The translations under genes and the position numbers were made by a program. From positions 310,001 to 374,000 of the forward strand of contig MCFL01000002.1 in assembly GCA_002102555.1 (NCBI GenBank): a stretch of DNA of 64,000 nt. The letters run 5' to 3'. Source of the stretch: Catenaria anguillulae PL171. Taxonomy: Eukaryota > Blastocladiomycota > Blastocladiomycetes > Blastocladiales > Catenariaceae. Shown piece after piece: positions 55,103 through 64,000 of this stretch. The notes below the pieces were generated by a model. That model was not told where the DNA came from. It did not search any database and saw only the letters and a program-made list of their open reading frames with translations. The number at the start of each line of letters is the position of its first letter. Position 1 is the stretch's first letter.

Positions 55103-56036
55103 GGCGAGTCGTCTATGAGAAGTCTACGTAAAAACAAGGGAGATCAAGGGATGTGCGAAAGACAGACGAAGAGCCACTTGAATCTTGGGTTGTGCGGATG
55201 GGTGGGTGGGCATTTATGACGCTCGCCAGTCCACATGCCACATGCCACACACCACCCGGGCCCCCCCCTCGTTTGTCACGTGCATCACCATGCCTACCCA
55301 CGCAGTGCCACAACCCGGATAATTAATAACAAACAAGTCGGCCACATGAAGTGGTTTGCCGGCGTAGCGTCGGAGAGTTTAGGAATGGTCCCATGATTCA
55401 CTGTGCAACAAATACATCATGGCGGGTGGCGGACAAATTGTGCTGGGCGTATGATGCTGAAACGCCTGAACACGAAACGGTGAATCGACCGCGACGTGAG
55501 ACGAATCGATGGCTTGGCGGATGGTGATCCAACCGTCCCACAAGTATTCCAAACCACTCATCGTGAGCCGTGACATCACATCAGAGGGATGCCTTGGGCA
55601 TGCCATCCATCACACCACGAGCTGGTTTGGCTGATTCTCCCACCATCGGGCTTGTGGCACTGGGCCATCGAGATCTTGCCAAGACTATGCACAACACGGT
55701 GCCACAGCAGTGCAGCCGTCGCCATCAGAATTGCATGCCGCCGGACGCCTGGCATGCACGGCATCGACGGGATGGAGGGGGACCCAACACGAATGCAAGC
55801 GCACTGAGCGCAATGGAAGACAGGAAGCAACCCCAGCGAAAATGGAATGAAATTGAGCAAACACAATAAAGTACACACCCAGAAAAAAAAAAAAAGGATG
55901 AAGCAAACGTATCAGGACCAAAAATTGCGTAAACGATTCAAAAGAAGCGACAAAGCGGGGGAATAATGAAAAGGGAAGATGAGGCGACGAATGGGATTCT
56001 GAAGCAACAACCGCCTCTGACTGAAGTGCGCATCAA
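55103..56036. other. Intergenic: phosphatase promoter and SSF 3' flank
   Basis: About 930 bp. Near 55262 lies a C8 run; an A13 run is near 55885. Only short overlapping frames. No gene was seen. Confidence 0.4.
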
Positions 56037-57811
56037 TTAGGCGTCAAAGTAACCTGACCACCGCGACGGCTTATCCCAACTTGACAATTGCGGTGACACG
56101 GGCATTTGCTGAGCGAGCCGCTGAGCTGCGGCTGCTGCTTCATGCGCTGCTTGCTGCCGGTCTGCCTCCTCCATGGCCTCCATGACGGCGCGCATTTCGC
56201 CCGTGTACCCTTGACCGTGGATCCCAAACAGCGACTCGAGCAACGTGGCCACTAATCCCCAAGCAACGAGACCAAAAACTGACGCAGAAAGCGGAACCAG
56301 GAACGCCATCACGTCGTATCCGTTTGCCCACCATGCCCACCGCAGACCATCCGCGACGGATGCGCTGCTGCGTCCCCAAATGCCGTAACACGAGAGAGAG
56401 CCGGCGGCCAACAGACACGCAAAAAGCATGGTGTATCCAGAGATGAAGCGGCGGTCGCGATCGATGAGTCCCGAGAGGAGTGGGATGACACATCCGGATG
56501 TGAGGAGGTTGGTGACGAGAAAGAGGTTGAGCACGGGTAATCCAAAAGTACCCACAACAATCATTGGGACGCTGAGGGCAATCACAAGCACGCGCGTAAA
56601 CGAAAGGGACTTGTTGCGAAAAAAGTTGGCCGAAATGATGCAAGTGAGCGCGTTCATGGCCGAGTCAATGGCAGACATATTCATGGTGACGGCAAGAACA
56701 ATGATGAGCGCGCCAACCCACGAGTACTGGTTGTCTCCGAGGACATAGAACGTGTACAGGTTGGCCATGGGGCTGTCGCTGTCCACAGACGGGTGCAGGT
56801 CGAATGCCCATGTGCTGAGAAGTCCAGTCAGTCCGAGCACGCCGATTGCGAGTGAGATGAGGATGGCGGCGAGCATGGCACCGCGGTGGAGAGCGGTTCG
56901 TGATTCAGCGGCCCACACACGTTGCCACATGGCTTCCGAGAAGAAACTTGAAGCGATCATACTGGTGGGGAGCGTAAACACAGTATTCCATCCCGCAGCA
57001 GTTGCGCCCAGCTGATCGTGCGGAAAGGGTGGAAGGTCTCGCGGGAACCAGATTGCCAAGTAGCCGACCAGAATGAGGAGCAGGCCGGTTGCAAACACGC
57101 CTTGGAATTGGTCCGTCACGATTGAGATGAGGAGGCCACCATAGGCAGTGTACGCGAGGGTGGCGACGCCAATGACGACAACGATTGGATAGGGTGTCGC
57201 CTTGACGAATGAGTGCCAAATGGAAGACATGGTACTGAATTCGGACCTGGAGAAAACAAGAATGGATCATCCAATGCGAGACAGTGAGACAGTGAGACAC
57301 GCTCAAGCATACAAAATGCTCTCTGGTATGACGAAAAGTCAACGAACATGAGCCCAATCAAAGTGTTGACGACCAAGATGAATGCAACGAAATACTGGAC
57401 GGCCGACCCATACCGCCACCGCACAAAGTCGGACAAGGACAATGGTCTTGGCAGCATCGCCTGAACCCGCTCTCCAGCGAACGCAAGCATCACAATCGGC
57501 AATCCGGACGAGATTGCATAGGACGCAGGCCAATGACCCCCGTAGACGCTGCCATGTTGGCAGGTGTTGCAATTGCCCAGCCCCAACGCACCCGCAAAGA
57601 ATGACCAAGCGATCCGAATGGACGGTTGGTCCGCCGCGCCGTCAAAAACAGGTCGGTCGTCAGCGAACTTGGATCTCGTCGTAAAAAGCGATACCCGATC
57701 CACAGAGCAACGCCCGTGAAGTCAACGTTGTTGTGATACTAGCGGCCCATGTAGCGGCGAGCCAGTGTGACCAGGATCAAGCAACTGGATGGGCGAGACA
57801 CTTGCAGCCAT
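56037..57811 (-). CDS. SSF-family (sodium/solute symporter-type) transporter
   Basis: Probable ATG at 57811 (MAASVSPIQLLDPGHTG). N-terminal pieces in shifting frames read LLWIGYRFLRRDPSSLTTDL, IAWSFFAGALG, WAIATPANMAASTGVIGL and SDFVRWRYGSAVQYFVAFIL. An intron lies between about 57330 and 57240 (acceptor TTTCTCCAG). From SEFSTMSSIWHSFV on, the frame is unbroken to 56037, with YTAYGGLLISIVTDQFQGVF, FFSEAMWQRVWAAESRTALH and MNMSAIDSAMNALTCIISAN, the SSF helix 9 Na-site region (Ser/Thr-rich). About 13 helices are visible. The C-terminal tail is Ala/Gln-rich. Frame breaks lie near 57735, 57700, 57620 and 57560. Members carry urea, proline, sugars or monocarboxylates; the substrate is unknown here. 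About 575 residues. Confidence 0.75.
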
Positions 57812-58540
57812 GTCCGAAGAAGACGGGTGGTCGTGTGGGGAAGAAAACGAATGATGCCGAGCAAACAGGAGCGATGAGGAGAGGAGTCGGACGGGGAGGA
57901 CGGGGCACGGGAGCCAGAGCTCTGCGACGACGAGGACGGTTTCTGAGCAAGAATAGAGTCGACGATGGAGAGCCAATGCGATGTTGGGTTGGGTCCATGT
58001 GTTTGCTTGCTAAAGTCTGATGGCTCGAGAGCATGACTTGATCCCTCCATGTCAGCGCCATAGCGAATGTGGTCGAGCATTCTGCGGCCAGATTCCGGTG
58101 AGGTGGTTGAAATCAACGTCGTCCGGGTTCGTCCATGTGTTGGCGGCAGAGTTGATGGCGAAAAACCTGAAAAAGTGTTTGCGTCAGCACAAGTGCATGC
58201 TGATGAAAGGTTGCAATTGGGTGGAGCCAAGGTGCGTGTGGCCTACTGGACAAGGTCCCGGGACAATCCGTTGGCGTTTGGGTGGGGGAAAATGAAAAAC
58301 AACGGGGGTGGTGCATACCTACCGACGCTGATGATGACTTGTGGGTCGGCCGGCTGACGTGGAGGGCTGGCGAATCCAGTGCTGCCCAGGTGAAGTCACG
58401 GCGTGCAAATCTGTAGTGGAAATCGACACCAGCAAGACAATTTCTTGCAGACCGAGCGAGGTAAAGCACAACACGACGGGCGATGGGGCAGAGAGGCAAT
58501 GTTTCTGTGACAGTGGGCGTTCTGTGTGGGCGTCATCCAA
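57739..58540 (-). CDS. Possible small gene upstream of the SSF transporter, weak
   Basis: A splice from about 58311 (GTAGGTATGC donor) to a TTTTTCAG acceptor near 58169 would join a hydrophobic stretch (LGLQEIVLLVSISTTDL) to FFAINSAANTWTNPDDVDFN and HLTGIWPQNARPHS. After that the frame breaks and a Ser-rich segment (LAQKPSSSSQSSGSRAPSSP) follows, overlapping the SSF start. It could instead be an extended 5' part of the SSF gene. I recognise no family; the support is the plausible intron and composition only. Confidence 0.3.
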
Positions 58541-58929
58541 GAGTGGACATTTCAGCGGTGGGTGCTGTGCAGCTTAGGGAGTAAAGCGAACTGACGATTT
58601 CTGAAGGACGGCCTGCGGCCGGCAAGGCTGCGGTGACTTGGCCGCGAGAGCCGGCCATCAACAACACCCGGGAACGCAGGCAGCAGCATCATCATCATCG
58701 CAACGTGAGACCGGGGGAACGGATGACCTGTCCAGCGGTTAGGTTTAGTGGAGCTTCGCCAGTGTGGTGAAACAGTGTCACGGATCATGTCTATTCTGGT
58801 CTGGTCGGTTTGCCGAATTTGCGATGGATTACCCGAGCCTTTGCATTTACAATTTGCCAAGAAACGTCTCATGAGTCACATCACAATGGTTATCCCGACA
58901 CACGGCGAGCAAAGGTGACGGGCCGTCCA
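58541..58929. other. Intergenic, no gene seen
   Basis: Between the SSF upstream region and the 3' end of the hydrolase gene. Contains CAGCATCATCATCATCG at about 58684. Short frames only. Confidence 0.4.
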
Positions 58930-59924
58930 TTACTCTCTCATGCCGCGTTTCCCACCGTCCGCGCCGAATACCTCAGTGACAAGAGCCTCGAGTTCCGTCT
59001 CGCGACTCAAGCGATGGTCTCCATTGGGAATCACCTGCCACGACACGTCAACAACCGCCTCTGTCGCGGCAGAGATAGCGGCTGGAAGCTCGACCATTGC
59101 GCGCTCAAGGCAATAACCTCGTCCGCATCCCCGTGGATCATTGTTACCCGCAGTGGGTCGGTCTGGCCGCCGCCGCCGCCGCCGCCGCCAGGAATGACAC
59201 ATTCAGCAGCGACCGGTGATGCCTCGGTCACCAACCCAATTGGCAGCGGATAGCCACGACTGTGGTTTGCGTACGGTGACGGAACCCAGATCCAATGTCC
59301 GTCTAACACACCATCTTTTCGCCAGCGTGAGCGCGGGTCAGGGCTCGCACCAACACCAATAAGATGAATCCCAGCTGTAAAACGTCGCGCAAGTGACCGT
59401 CCGCGTTCACAGAAGACGTCAAGGGCGAGCGCAAACCCGGCCGAGCAGCCGACAATGGTGAGTTTGTGATTCAGACGTTGTAAATCCGGTACTGGTTGCT
59501 GCTGATGCAACCAGCCAACACGGTCAAGTGCGTCGACGATGTCCTTTTGCCAGCGAATCCATGATATGTCGCATGCGGACGAGTGAGGGACCGGTTGGTG
59601 AATCCCAGACCAAATGTGACCATGGTTGGAAAAGCAGCCAAAGTAGTCAAGGGACAGCGCAGACCAGTTGCCTGTGGTATTTAACCAGTCACGGTGTCAC
59701 ATGAAATTGGGGGAAATCCGCACAATTGAAAAGAACGCACGGCTTTTTGCTTCAGCCATCAACCGAGTGATCTTTTTCGACTCGTGAGCACTTGTCAGGA
59801 GACCCGGTAGGACAAGCAGGTGATTTGGCGGGCGCCAAGAACATGGCGGATATGTGAGGGCAACGGGTTGCTCGAGGTCGTTTGAGCGAGTTTGATCATG
59901 GTCATGAAAAAAAAATGAAAGCAT
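58930..59924 (-). CDS. Alpha/beta hydrolase
   Basis: ATG at 59924. The first segment (WRPPNHLLVLPGLLTSAHES) is the first strand and oxyanion-loop region. After a one-base loss near 59698 the text continues HRDWLNTTGNWSALSLDYFG, then DIVDALDRVGWLHQQQPVPD. The nucleophile elbow is LTIVGCSAGFALAL (G-C-S-A-G). The acid lies in TMIHGDADEV, and after a second one-base loss near 59113 the His is in IPNGDHRLSRETELEALV. A poly-Gly run (eight Gly, nt 59166-59189) lies just before the acid strand. About 330 residues, no signal peptide. The order of triad residues is normal for esterases and lipase-like enzymes; the substrate is unknown. Confidence 0.7.
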
Positions 59925-60066
59925 TCATGAATTCGAGATCAGAGAAAACGGAGTCAATGGATGGTGTACATATGTATGTATCGACAATCAGTCAAATCGG
60001 GGGTATTGGACGAATACGCGGCCTTGACGACAAACGACCCAAGTCGCACATGGGCAGCAACTGGGC

Positions 60067-61503
60067 TTACTTCTCCTGCACGCGCACATAGACGAATCCA
60101 TTCCTGGGCTTCTTTGGCAACATCCACACCAAATCCGCCACGGGCGCCCCTTGATCTGTCCTGGAATCGCCCTGGCAACCACGATCAGATCTTTATCCAA
60201 GATTCCGCCCTCAATCACGTCGCCCCTGGCCCGCTTGTTGCGCTTCTTCAACTTACCATCCTCCCTCCTCTCCTGCTTCTCCAACGGCACTGGCCGAAAG
60301 CATCCAACAACTGCTTGAGCTGCGGCTGCGTCCACAGCCCGCGAATCTCAGTCTTGTACACCCTGGCTGCCTCGGGCGGCTCACCGCCAACGCCGGGAAC
60401 AACGTATCGCGAGTAGTCGGAGTCAATGGTTTCGCCCGTCAGGTGGCCCTCAACTTGTTGTGTCACCATGCCGATCCACTCGAGGTACTCGTGCAGCTGC
60501 TCCCGCGTCAGGTCCGGCAGGGCGTGCCGAGGTTTGGGTGCAAACAGCGCGCGCGGCCCACTGGTCGTTGCCGAGCGCTTGAATGCATCGTGCGACTCGA
60601 TGAATGTGTCAAGGTTGTCGACCAGGGTCTCGAGCGAGGGTATATGGACGGAGTCGGCAGGCGACCAGACTTGCTTGGCGAACGGGTATTGGACGAGTGG
60701 CGAGACTTGCACGGGAAGCGCCCGGACGGCCGGATGAATTGCACCCGAAGCAAGCGTTTGCAGGAATTGGTTGGGAGCCGTGATGGCAAACTCAAACACG
60801 TCCGTCAGGGTGTTGGAAAAGCACCACGCAGCACGGTTGAGCAGTTTGGACTTGTCGCCCTTGTGTGCGAGCGGAAGAGAGATGAGGAAGTAGCGGCCAG
60901 TCTTGTTGATCTTTTTGCCCGTCATGCCAAAACGGACGTAGGTGTCCTTGGGCATGGACAGGTGCAGGACGCCTTCGTGTAAATGGATGTGAGTCGAATG
61001 GGCTGGGTCGGTGTGGAGCGAGACCATGGATACGTAGCGTTGGTCTGTGAAGAACGATCGAGTGTGGGAATGGAGAAGTGAGCTTGAGTTTCTAGCCAGC
61101 GGACAATTTCGTCTGAACAGAGAAAAAAGAAGCCAGGCGTACGCTTCTTCAAGGACACCATGACAGCGAGCTGGACAAACGCCAAGAGCGGGGCCGTAAT
61201 CTTTGCATATGTCAAGTTTTCAACGATCTTGGTCACTTTGCTCGAGAGCGGCTCTTGATGGATGATCTCCACCTAAACAAATCATCCAGGTGCATTTCCA
61301 GAGTGAATGAGTTCCGCTGCAGTTGGTCCGGCTATCCCACTCCGACAGTTCGAAATCCATCCATCCATCCATTCATCCTGACAGACAGCGAGCGAACCGG
61401 CGCCAATACGTACACGGTGGTAGAGCGAGTCCGGGACGGCAAACGCATCGTCACCCTTGTGCCTCTCAATGTGTAGAATGGACTTTGGCACGGCCGATGT
61501 CAT
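60067..61503 (-). CDS. RPP40-like subunit of RNase P/MRP
   Basis: ATG at 61503 (MTSAVPKSILHIERHKGDDA). A 141-bp intron (61273-61413, GTACGT...TGTTTAG) leads to VEIIHQEPLSSKVTKIVENL. The core shows LHLSMPKDTYVRFGMTGKK, a good match to the K-D-T-Y-x-x-[FL]-G phrase of RPP40. LISLPLAHKGDKSKLLNRAA, then LTREQLHEYLEWIGMVTQQV and DSDYSRYVVPGVGGEPPEAA, follow as in that family. Frame breaks near 61050, 60300 and 60138 (GGGG) are each one base. The end reads VADLVWMLPKKPRNGFVYV, with the stop at 60067. RPP40 is a protein subunit of nuclear RNase P (5' maturation of tRNA) in animals and many fungi. The assignment rests on motif memory, so moderate confidence. Confidence 0.6.
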
Positions 61504-61837
61504 GCTGTCGGCGCTCGCTACGAGTGAGGAGTTGTCTGGATGGCTGGGATTGCGTATCGGATCGATTTCGTTGAGTGCTCAAAGTCTATTCGCTTCTGCC
61601 GTCCATTGATTTCACATTCAATACTCGAATTCCTTGCTACATAGTTGAGCTGGTTGATGCGTGGTTCTTCTGCTCCTTGCGGGCTGCTCAACCGAGCACG
61701 TGAATCAGCGTGGGGTGCCAAGCATTTGAGCAGTCGCGTTCGCACCCCATCGCCTTCCACCCATCGCCTTCGCAGACGGAAACGATACGGCGATGGAAGA
61801 CAGACCATGATAAAATACCGCATATGATATTGCCGCC
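61504..61837. promoter_or_regulatory. 334-bp bidirectional promoter of RPP40-like and NSUN5-like genes
   Basis: Head-to-head starts of two RNA-processing genes. No TATA near either start. The NSUN5-like start has a full GCCGCCATGG context. Confidence 0.45.
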
Positions 61838-63520
61838 ATGGAAGACTACACAACCGCCGCCGACATTCTCGCCAAACTGCGTCAAAAGAAGGGCTCGGTC
61901 AAATCGCTGTGCCTCGCGCCCAAGGTCCAAAACAAGAAAAAAGTCTACGCCCTCGTGTGCCAGACGCTAAAATGCCACTCGATCCTGTCGGATGCCCTGA
62001 CCCGTGTCGATGTCCTGGCTCACGAACCCTCGCTCAACAACTCGCGCGATCTTGCTCTCGTGCTCGCACACGACTTGCTGTTTGCTCGCCGCGGCATCTT
62101 GTGCGGAGGCTGGGTCAAGCCCGTCATGATGCGCCATCGCACGGCACTTCGGGCGGCGCTCGTTGCCATTGCGCGCGAAAAGGGGATTGAAATTGCCCAA
62201 GGAACTGGACACGCCAAAGTGGCTGCGGCCGTCATGGCGTACGTCGAGGGGGACCAACCAAGTGTCCCACTGCCGCGCTACGTGCGCGTGAATACGCTCA
62301 AGACGTCGGTGGATGTCGTCATCAAGCAGTTTGATTCGCTCGCTCAGGCACATGCGCTTGCAAGCGCAGGATCTGCTGTCCGCGGCAAGGGCAAGGGCAA
62401 GAGCGGCGGAAAGTATGGGCGTCAATTGCAAATTTGGCGGCGTTCTTCACGACTGGAAGCAGCTCGAAAAGGGCCACTTTTACCAAGACCCACATTTGCC
62501 GTCGCTGCTTGTGTTTCCACCCTCGACCGATTTCCACCTCGAGCCCATGTACACGCATGGCGAAATCATTCTTCAAGACAAGGCATCGTCATTTCCCGCA
62601 CACATTCTGTCCCCACCCGAAGGCGCGCATTGCATCGACGGGTGCGCTGCCCCGGGTAACAAGACGTCGCACTTGTCGGCCATTCTCAACAACTCGGGCC
62701 ACATCACGGCATACGATTTGGATTCGCGCAGGTTGGAGACACTCAAGACCATGACCAAGAAGGCAGGATGTACCAACATTGAGCCGGTGCATGGGAGCTT
62801 TTTGGATGTGGAACCGCGGCGCATGCCCAAGTGACACACATTTTGCTGGATCCGTCGTGTTCCGGATCGGGGATTGTGGCGAGGTTGGATCATTTGGTGG
62901 ATACCGAGTTGGTCGCCGAGGCCGAGCCGCGGCCCAAGCAAGGCCATGGGAAAGGCAAGAGCAAGGGAGCTGCGGCGACAGAGGAGAGTGAGGAGGATCG
63001 GTTGCAGGCGCTCGCAAAGTTCCAAATCGAGTGTGTGCTGCACGCCATGAAATGTACGTCTGGGTGTTGCACGACACCCTGCCGCCTGCGCAATTTCTCA
63101 CACTCGCAATTGTTGTCTCCAGTCCCAAACGTCCAATCCATAACCTACTCGACCTGCTCGATCCACCCGCAAGAAAACGAGCATGTAGTCGCTGCCATTC
63201 TCGCCGCCCAACCGTCATTTACGCTTGCTCCGCGCGATCGTGTCCTGCCAACGTGGACACATCGAGGCGACAAGGGTCAAGGATTGAGCGACGAGGATGC
63301 CGACAAGGTTGTCCGTGCTGGCCCGGAGGACGGCACAAATGGCTTCTTTGTTGCCTTGTTTGAGCGGCGTGCTGATGCGAGTGCGGGCGCCGCGGGTGTC
63401 CAAGGTGCAAAGAAACGAAAGGTGGATGGGGGCGAAACCGAGGATACGGCCAGTGGGGAGGTGGTTGCCAAGAAAAAGAAGCAGAAGCGAGTACACAAGA
63501 AACTGGCCATCAAAAAGTGA
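61838..63520 (+). CDS. rRNA (cytosine-C5) methyltransferase, NSUN5/Rcm1 type
   Basis: ATG at 61838 (GCCGCCATGG). The N-terminal helical domain starts MEDYTTAADILAKLRQKKGS and includes DLLFARRGILCGGWVKPVMM and PRYVRVNTLKTSVDVVIKQF. After a one-base loss near 62411 come the SAM-binding motifs: ILQDKASSFPAHIL, HCIDGCAAPGNKTSHLSAIL and ITAYDLDSRRLETLK. A second loss near 62831 precedes LLDPSCSGSGIVARLDHLVD (motif IV Cys). The 69-bp intron (63054-63122, GTACGT...TCTCCAG) joins to FPNVQSITYSTCSIHPQENE (motif VI, catalytic Cys). The Lys-rich tail is a likely nucleolar signal. The order and the long DPSCSGSG loop insert fit NSUN5/Rcm1, which methylates 25S/28S rRNA. About 535 residues. Confidence 0.87.
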
Positions 63521-63852
63521 GGCCAAGAGCCACCCGTCATCAAGGATATAAAATGCACAACAGGACGTTGCAGCTGCATCCGTGTATTGTGATGCCCAAA
63601 TATGTGGTGGTGAAAGAGAGCACAACAAGAAAAATCTTACTGGAAGCTGTAAGGAAAAGAAGTGGAAAGTAGGAGAATAGGGAGGTAGGGTGCTATACAT
63701 CCGACTACTACATACGGTCAACGCCTTGAGCTCAGAAAAAAAAACATCAGAAACCAAATGAGAAAGCAACAGAAAACAAAACCCAAATGAACAGCCACAG
63801 CGCGGATTTCCGTATTAGATCAGGTATCAATGAAGGAATGGCACTCACCGCC
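63521..63852. other. Intergenic, convergent 3' ends
   Basis: A-rich (A9 at about 63727). The 3' flanks of the methyltransferase and of the carrier gene meet here. Confidence 0.45.
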
Positions 63853-64000
63853 TCACATCATGTTGGCGCGAATGAAGGTCGTCACTTGATCGTACACGAC
63901 GTAGAGAATACCACCGCCGGGGCCGAGACGCAGGACCTTGGGGACAAAGCCCTTGTACAAGGCGGTCGCACTAAACACGGAAGGAGAAGGAAATGGTGAC
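63853..64000 (-). CDS. Mitochondrial carrier, last exon (2-oxodicarboxylate/tricarboxylate-type)
   Basis: The last exon is 63970-63853; before it is a GTTTAG acceptor, so 63971 to the right edge is intron. The exon encodes ATALYKGFVPKVLRLGPGGG, then ILYVVYDQVTTFIRANMM and a TGA. The phrase ALYKGF-x-PK-x-LRLGPGGGI is the third-repeat end of the SLC25 carriers for 2-oxodicarboxylates and citrate; the substrate cannot be fixed from one exon. The protein would sit in the inner mitochondrial membrane. The rest of the gene lies beyond the window. Confidence 0.75.
   Translation of the reverse strand, partial: SPFPSPSVFSATALYKGFVPKVLRLGPGGGILYVVYDQVTTFIRANMM

Noticed and set aside
1-64000. CRISPR array, bacterial operon or phage content
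   Set aside because: Spliced eukaryotic genes throughout; no regularly spaced repeats or prophage genes.

Overview
The window is a gene-dense stretch of nuclear DNA from a eukaryote, most likely a zoosporic, early-diverging fungus. Most genes carry short GT-AG introns (about 50-170 bp). Start codons often have an ACC/GCC-ATG context, and intergenic gaps are short and pyrimidine-rich. A cyclic-nucleotide-gated channel gene, chitin-binding and GH26 genes, a cellular RNA-dependent RNA polymerase and the debris of a protein with VLDWW-type repeats together point towards Blastocladiomycota (Allomyces, Catenaria or Blastocladiella relatives). That placement is inference; no marker gene proves it.

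Layout. 1-5.4 kb: the start of a protein with a possible death-domain-like helical bundle (minus strand, runs off the left edge), repeat-protein debris, a GNAT-like acetyltransferase and an orphan gene. 5.4-15 kb: a very long sugar porter that needs a 7-nt microexon, a large F-box-like protein and a small Ser-rich protein. 15.9-24.8 kb: an RNA-dependent RNA polymerase of the RNA-silencing type, a one-pass membrane protein with a repeated GAWLFD motif and a DHHC palmitoyltransferase. 27-33.5 kb: a CBM18 plus lysozyme-like plus membrane-segment protein, an APC permease and a DOMON protein. 33.8-39.7 kb: the channel with a disordered coding stretch upstream, and a RibD-like reductase. 40-45 kb: a GT2 glycan synthase divergent from a membrane-anchored GH26 enzyme. 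45-50 kb: two tandem paralogs. 50-53 kb: a poorly resolved coding region and a retroelement-like zinc-knuckle fragment. 53-64 kb: a secreted alkaline phosphatase, an SSF symporter, an alpha/beta hydrolase, an RPP40-like RNase P subunit divergent from an NSUN5/Rcm1 rRNA methyltransferase, and the last exon of a mitochondrial carrier.

Functional themes are cell-surface and wall biology (CBM18, DOMON, GH26, GT2, phosphatase), transport (sugar porter, APC, SSF, mitochondrial carrier, channel) and RNA metabolism (RdRP, RPP40, NSUN5).

An important caveat: at least ten conserved genes are broken only by one-base losses, often in short homopolymers, while their key motifs stay intact. The simplest reading is residual assembly error. 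Genes such as the F-box-like protein, the second tandem paralog and the sugar porter are clean. Coordinates of broken genes are therefore spans, with exons given in the text where they could be placed. All calls were made by reading the sequence; no search was run.
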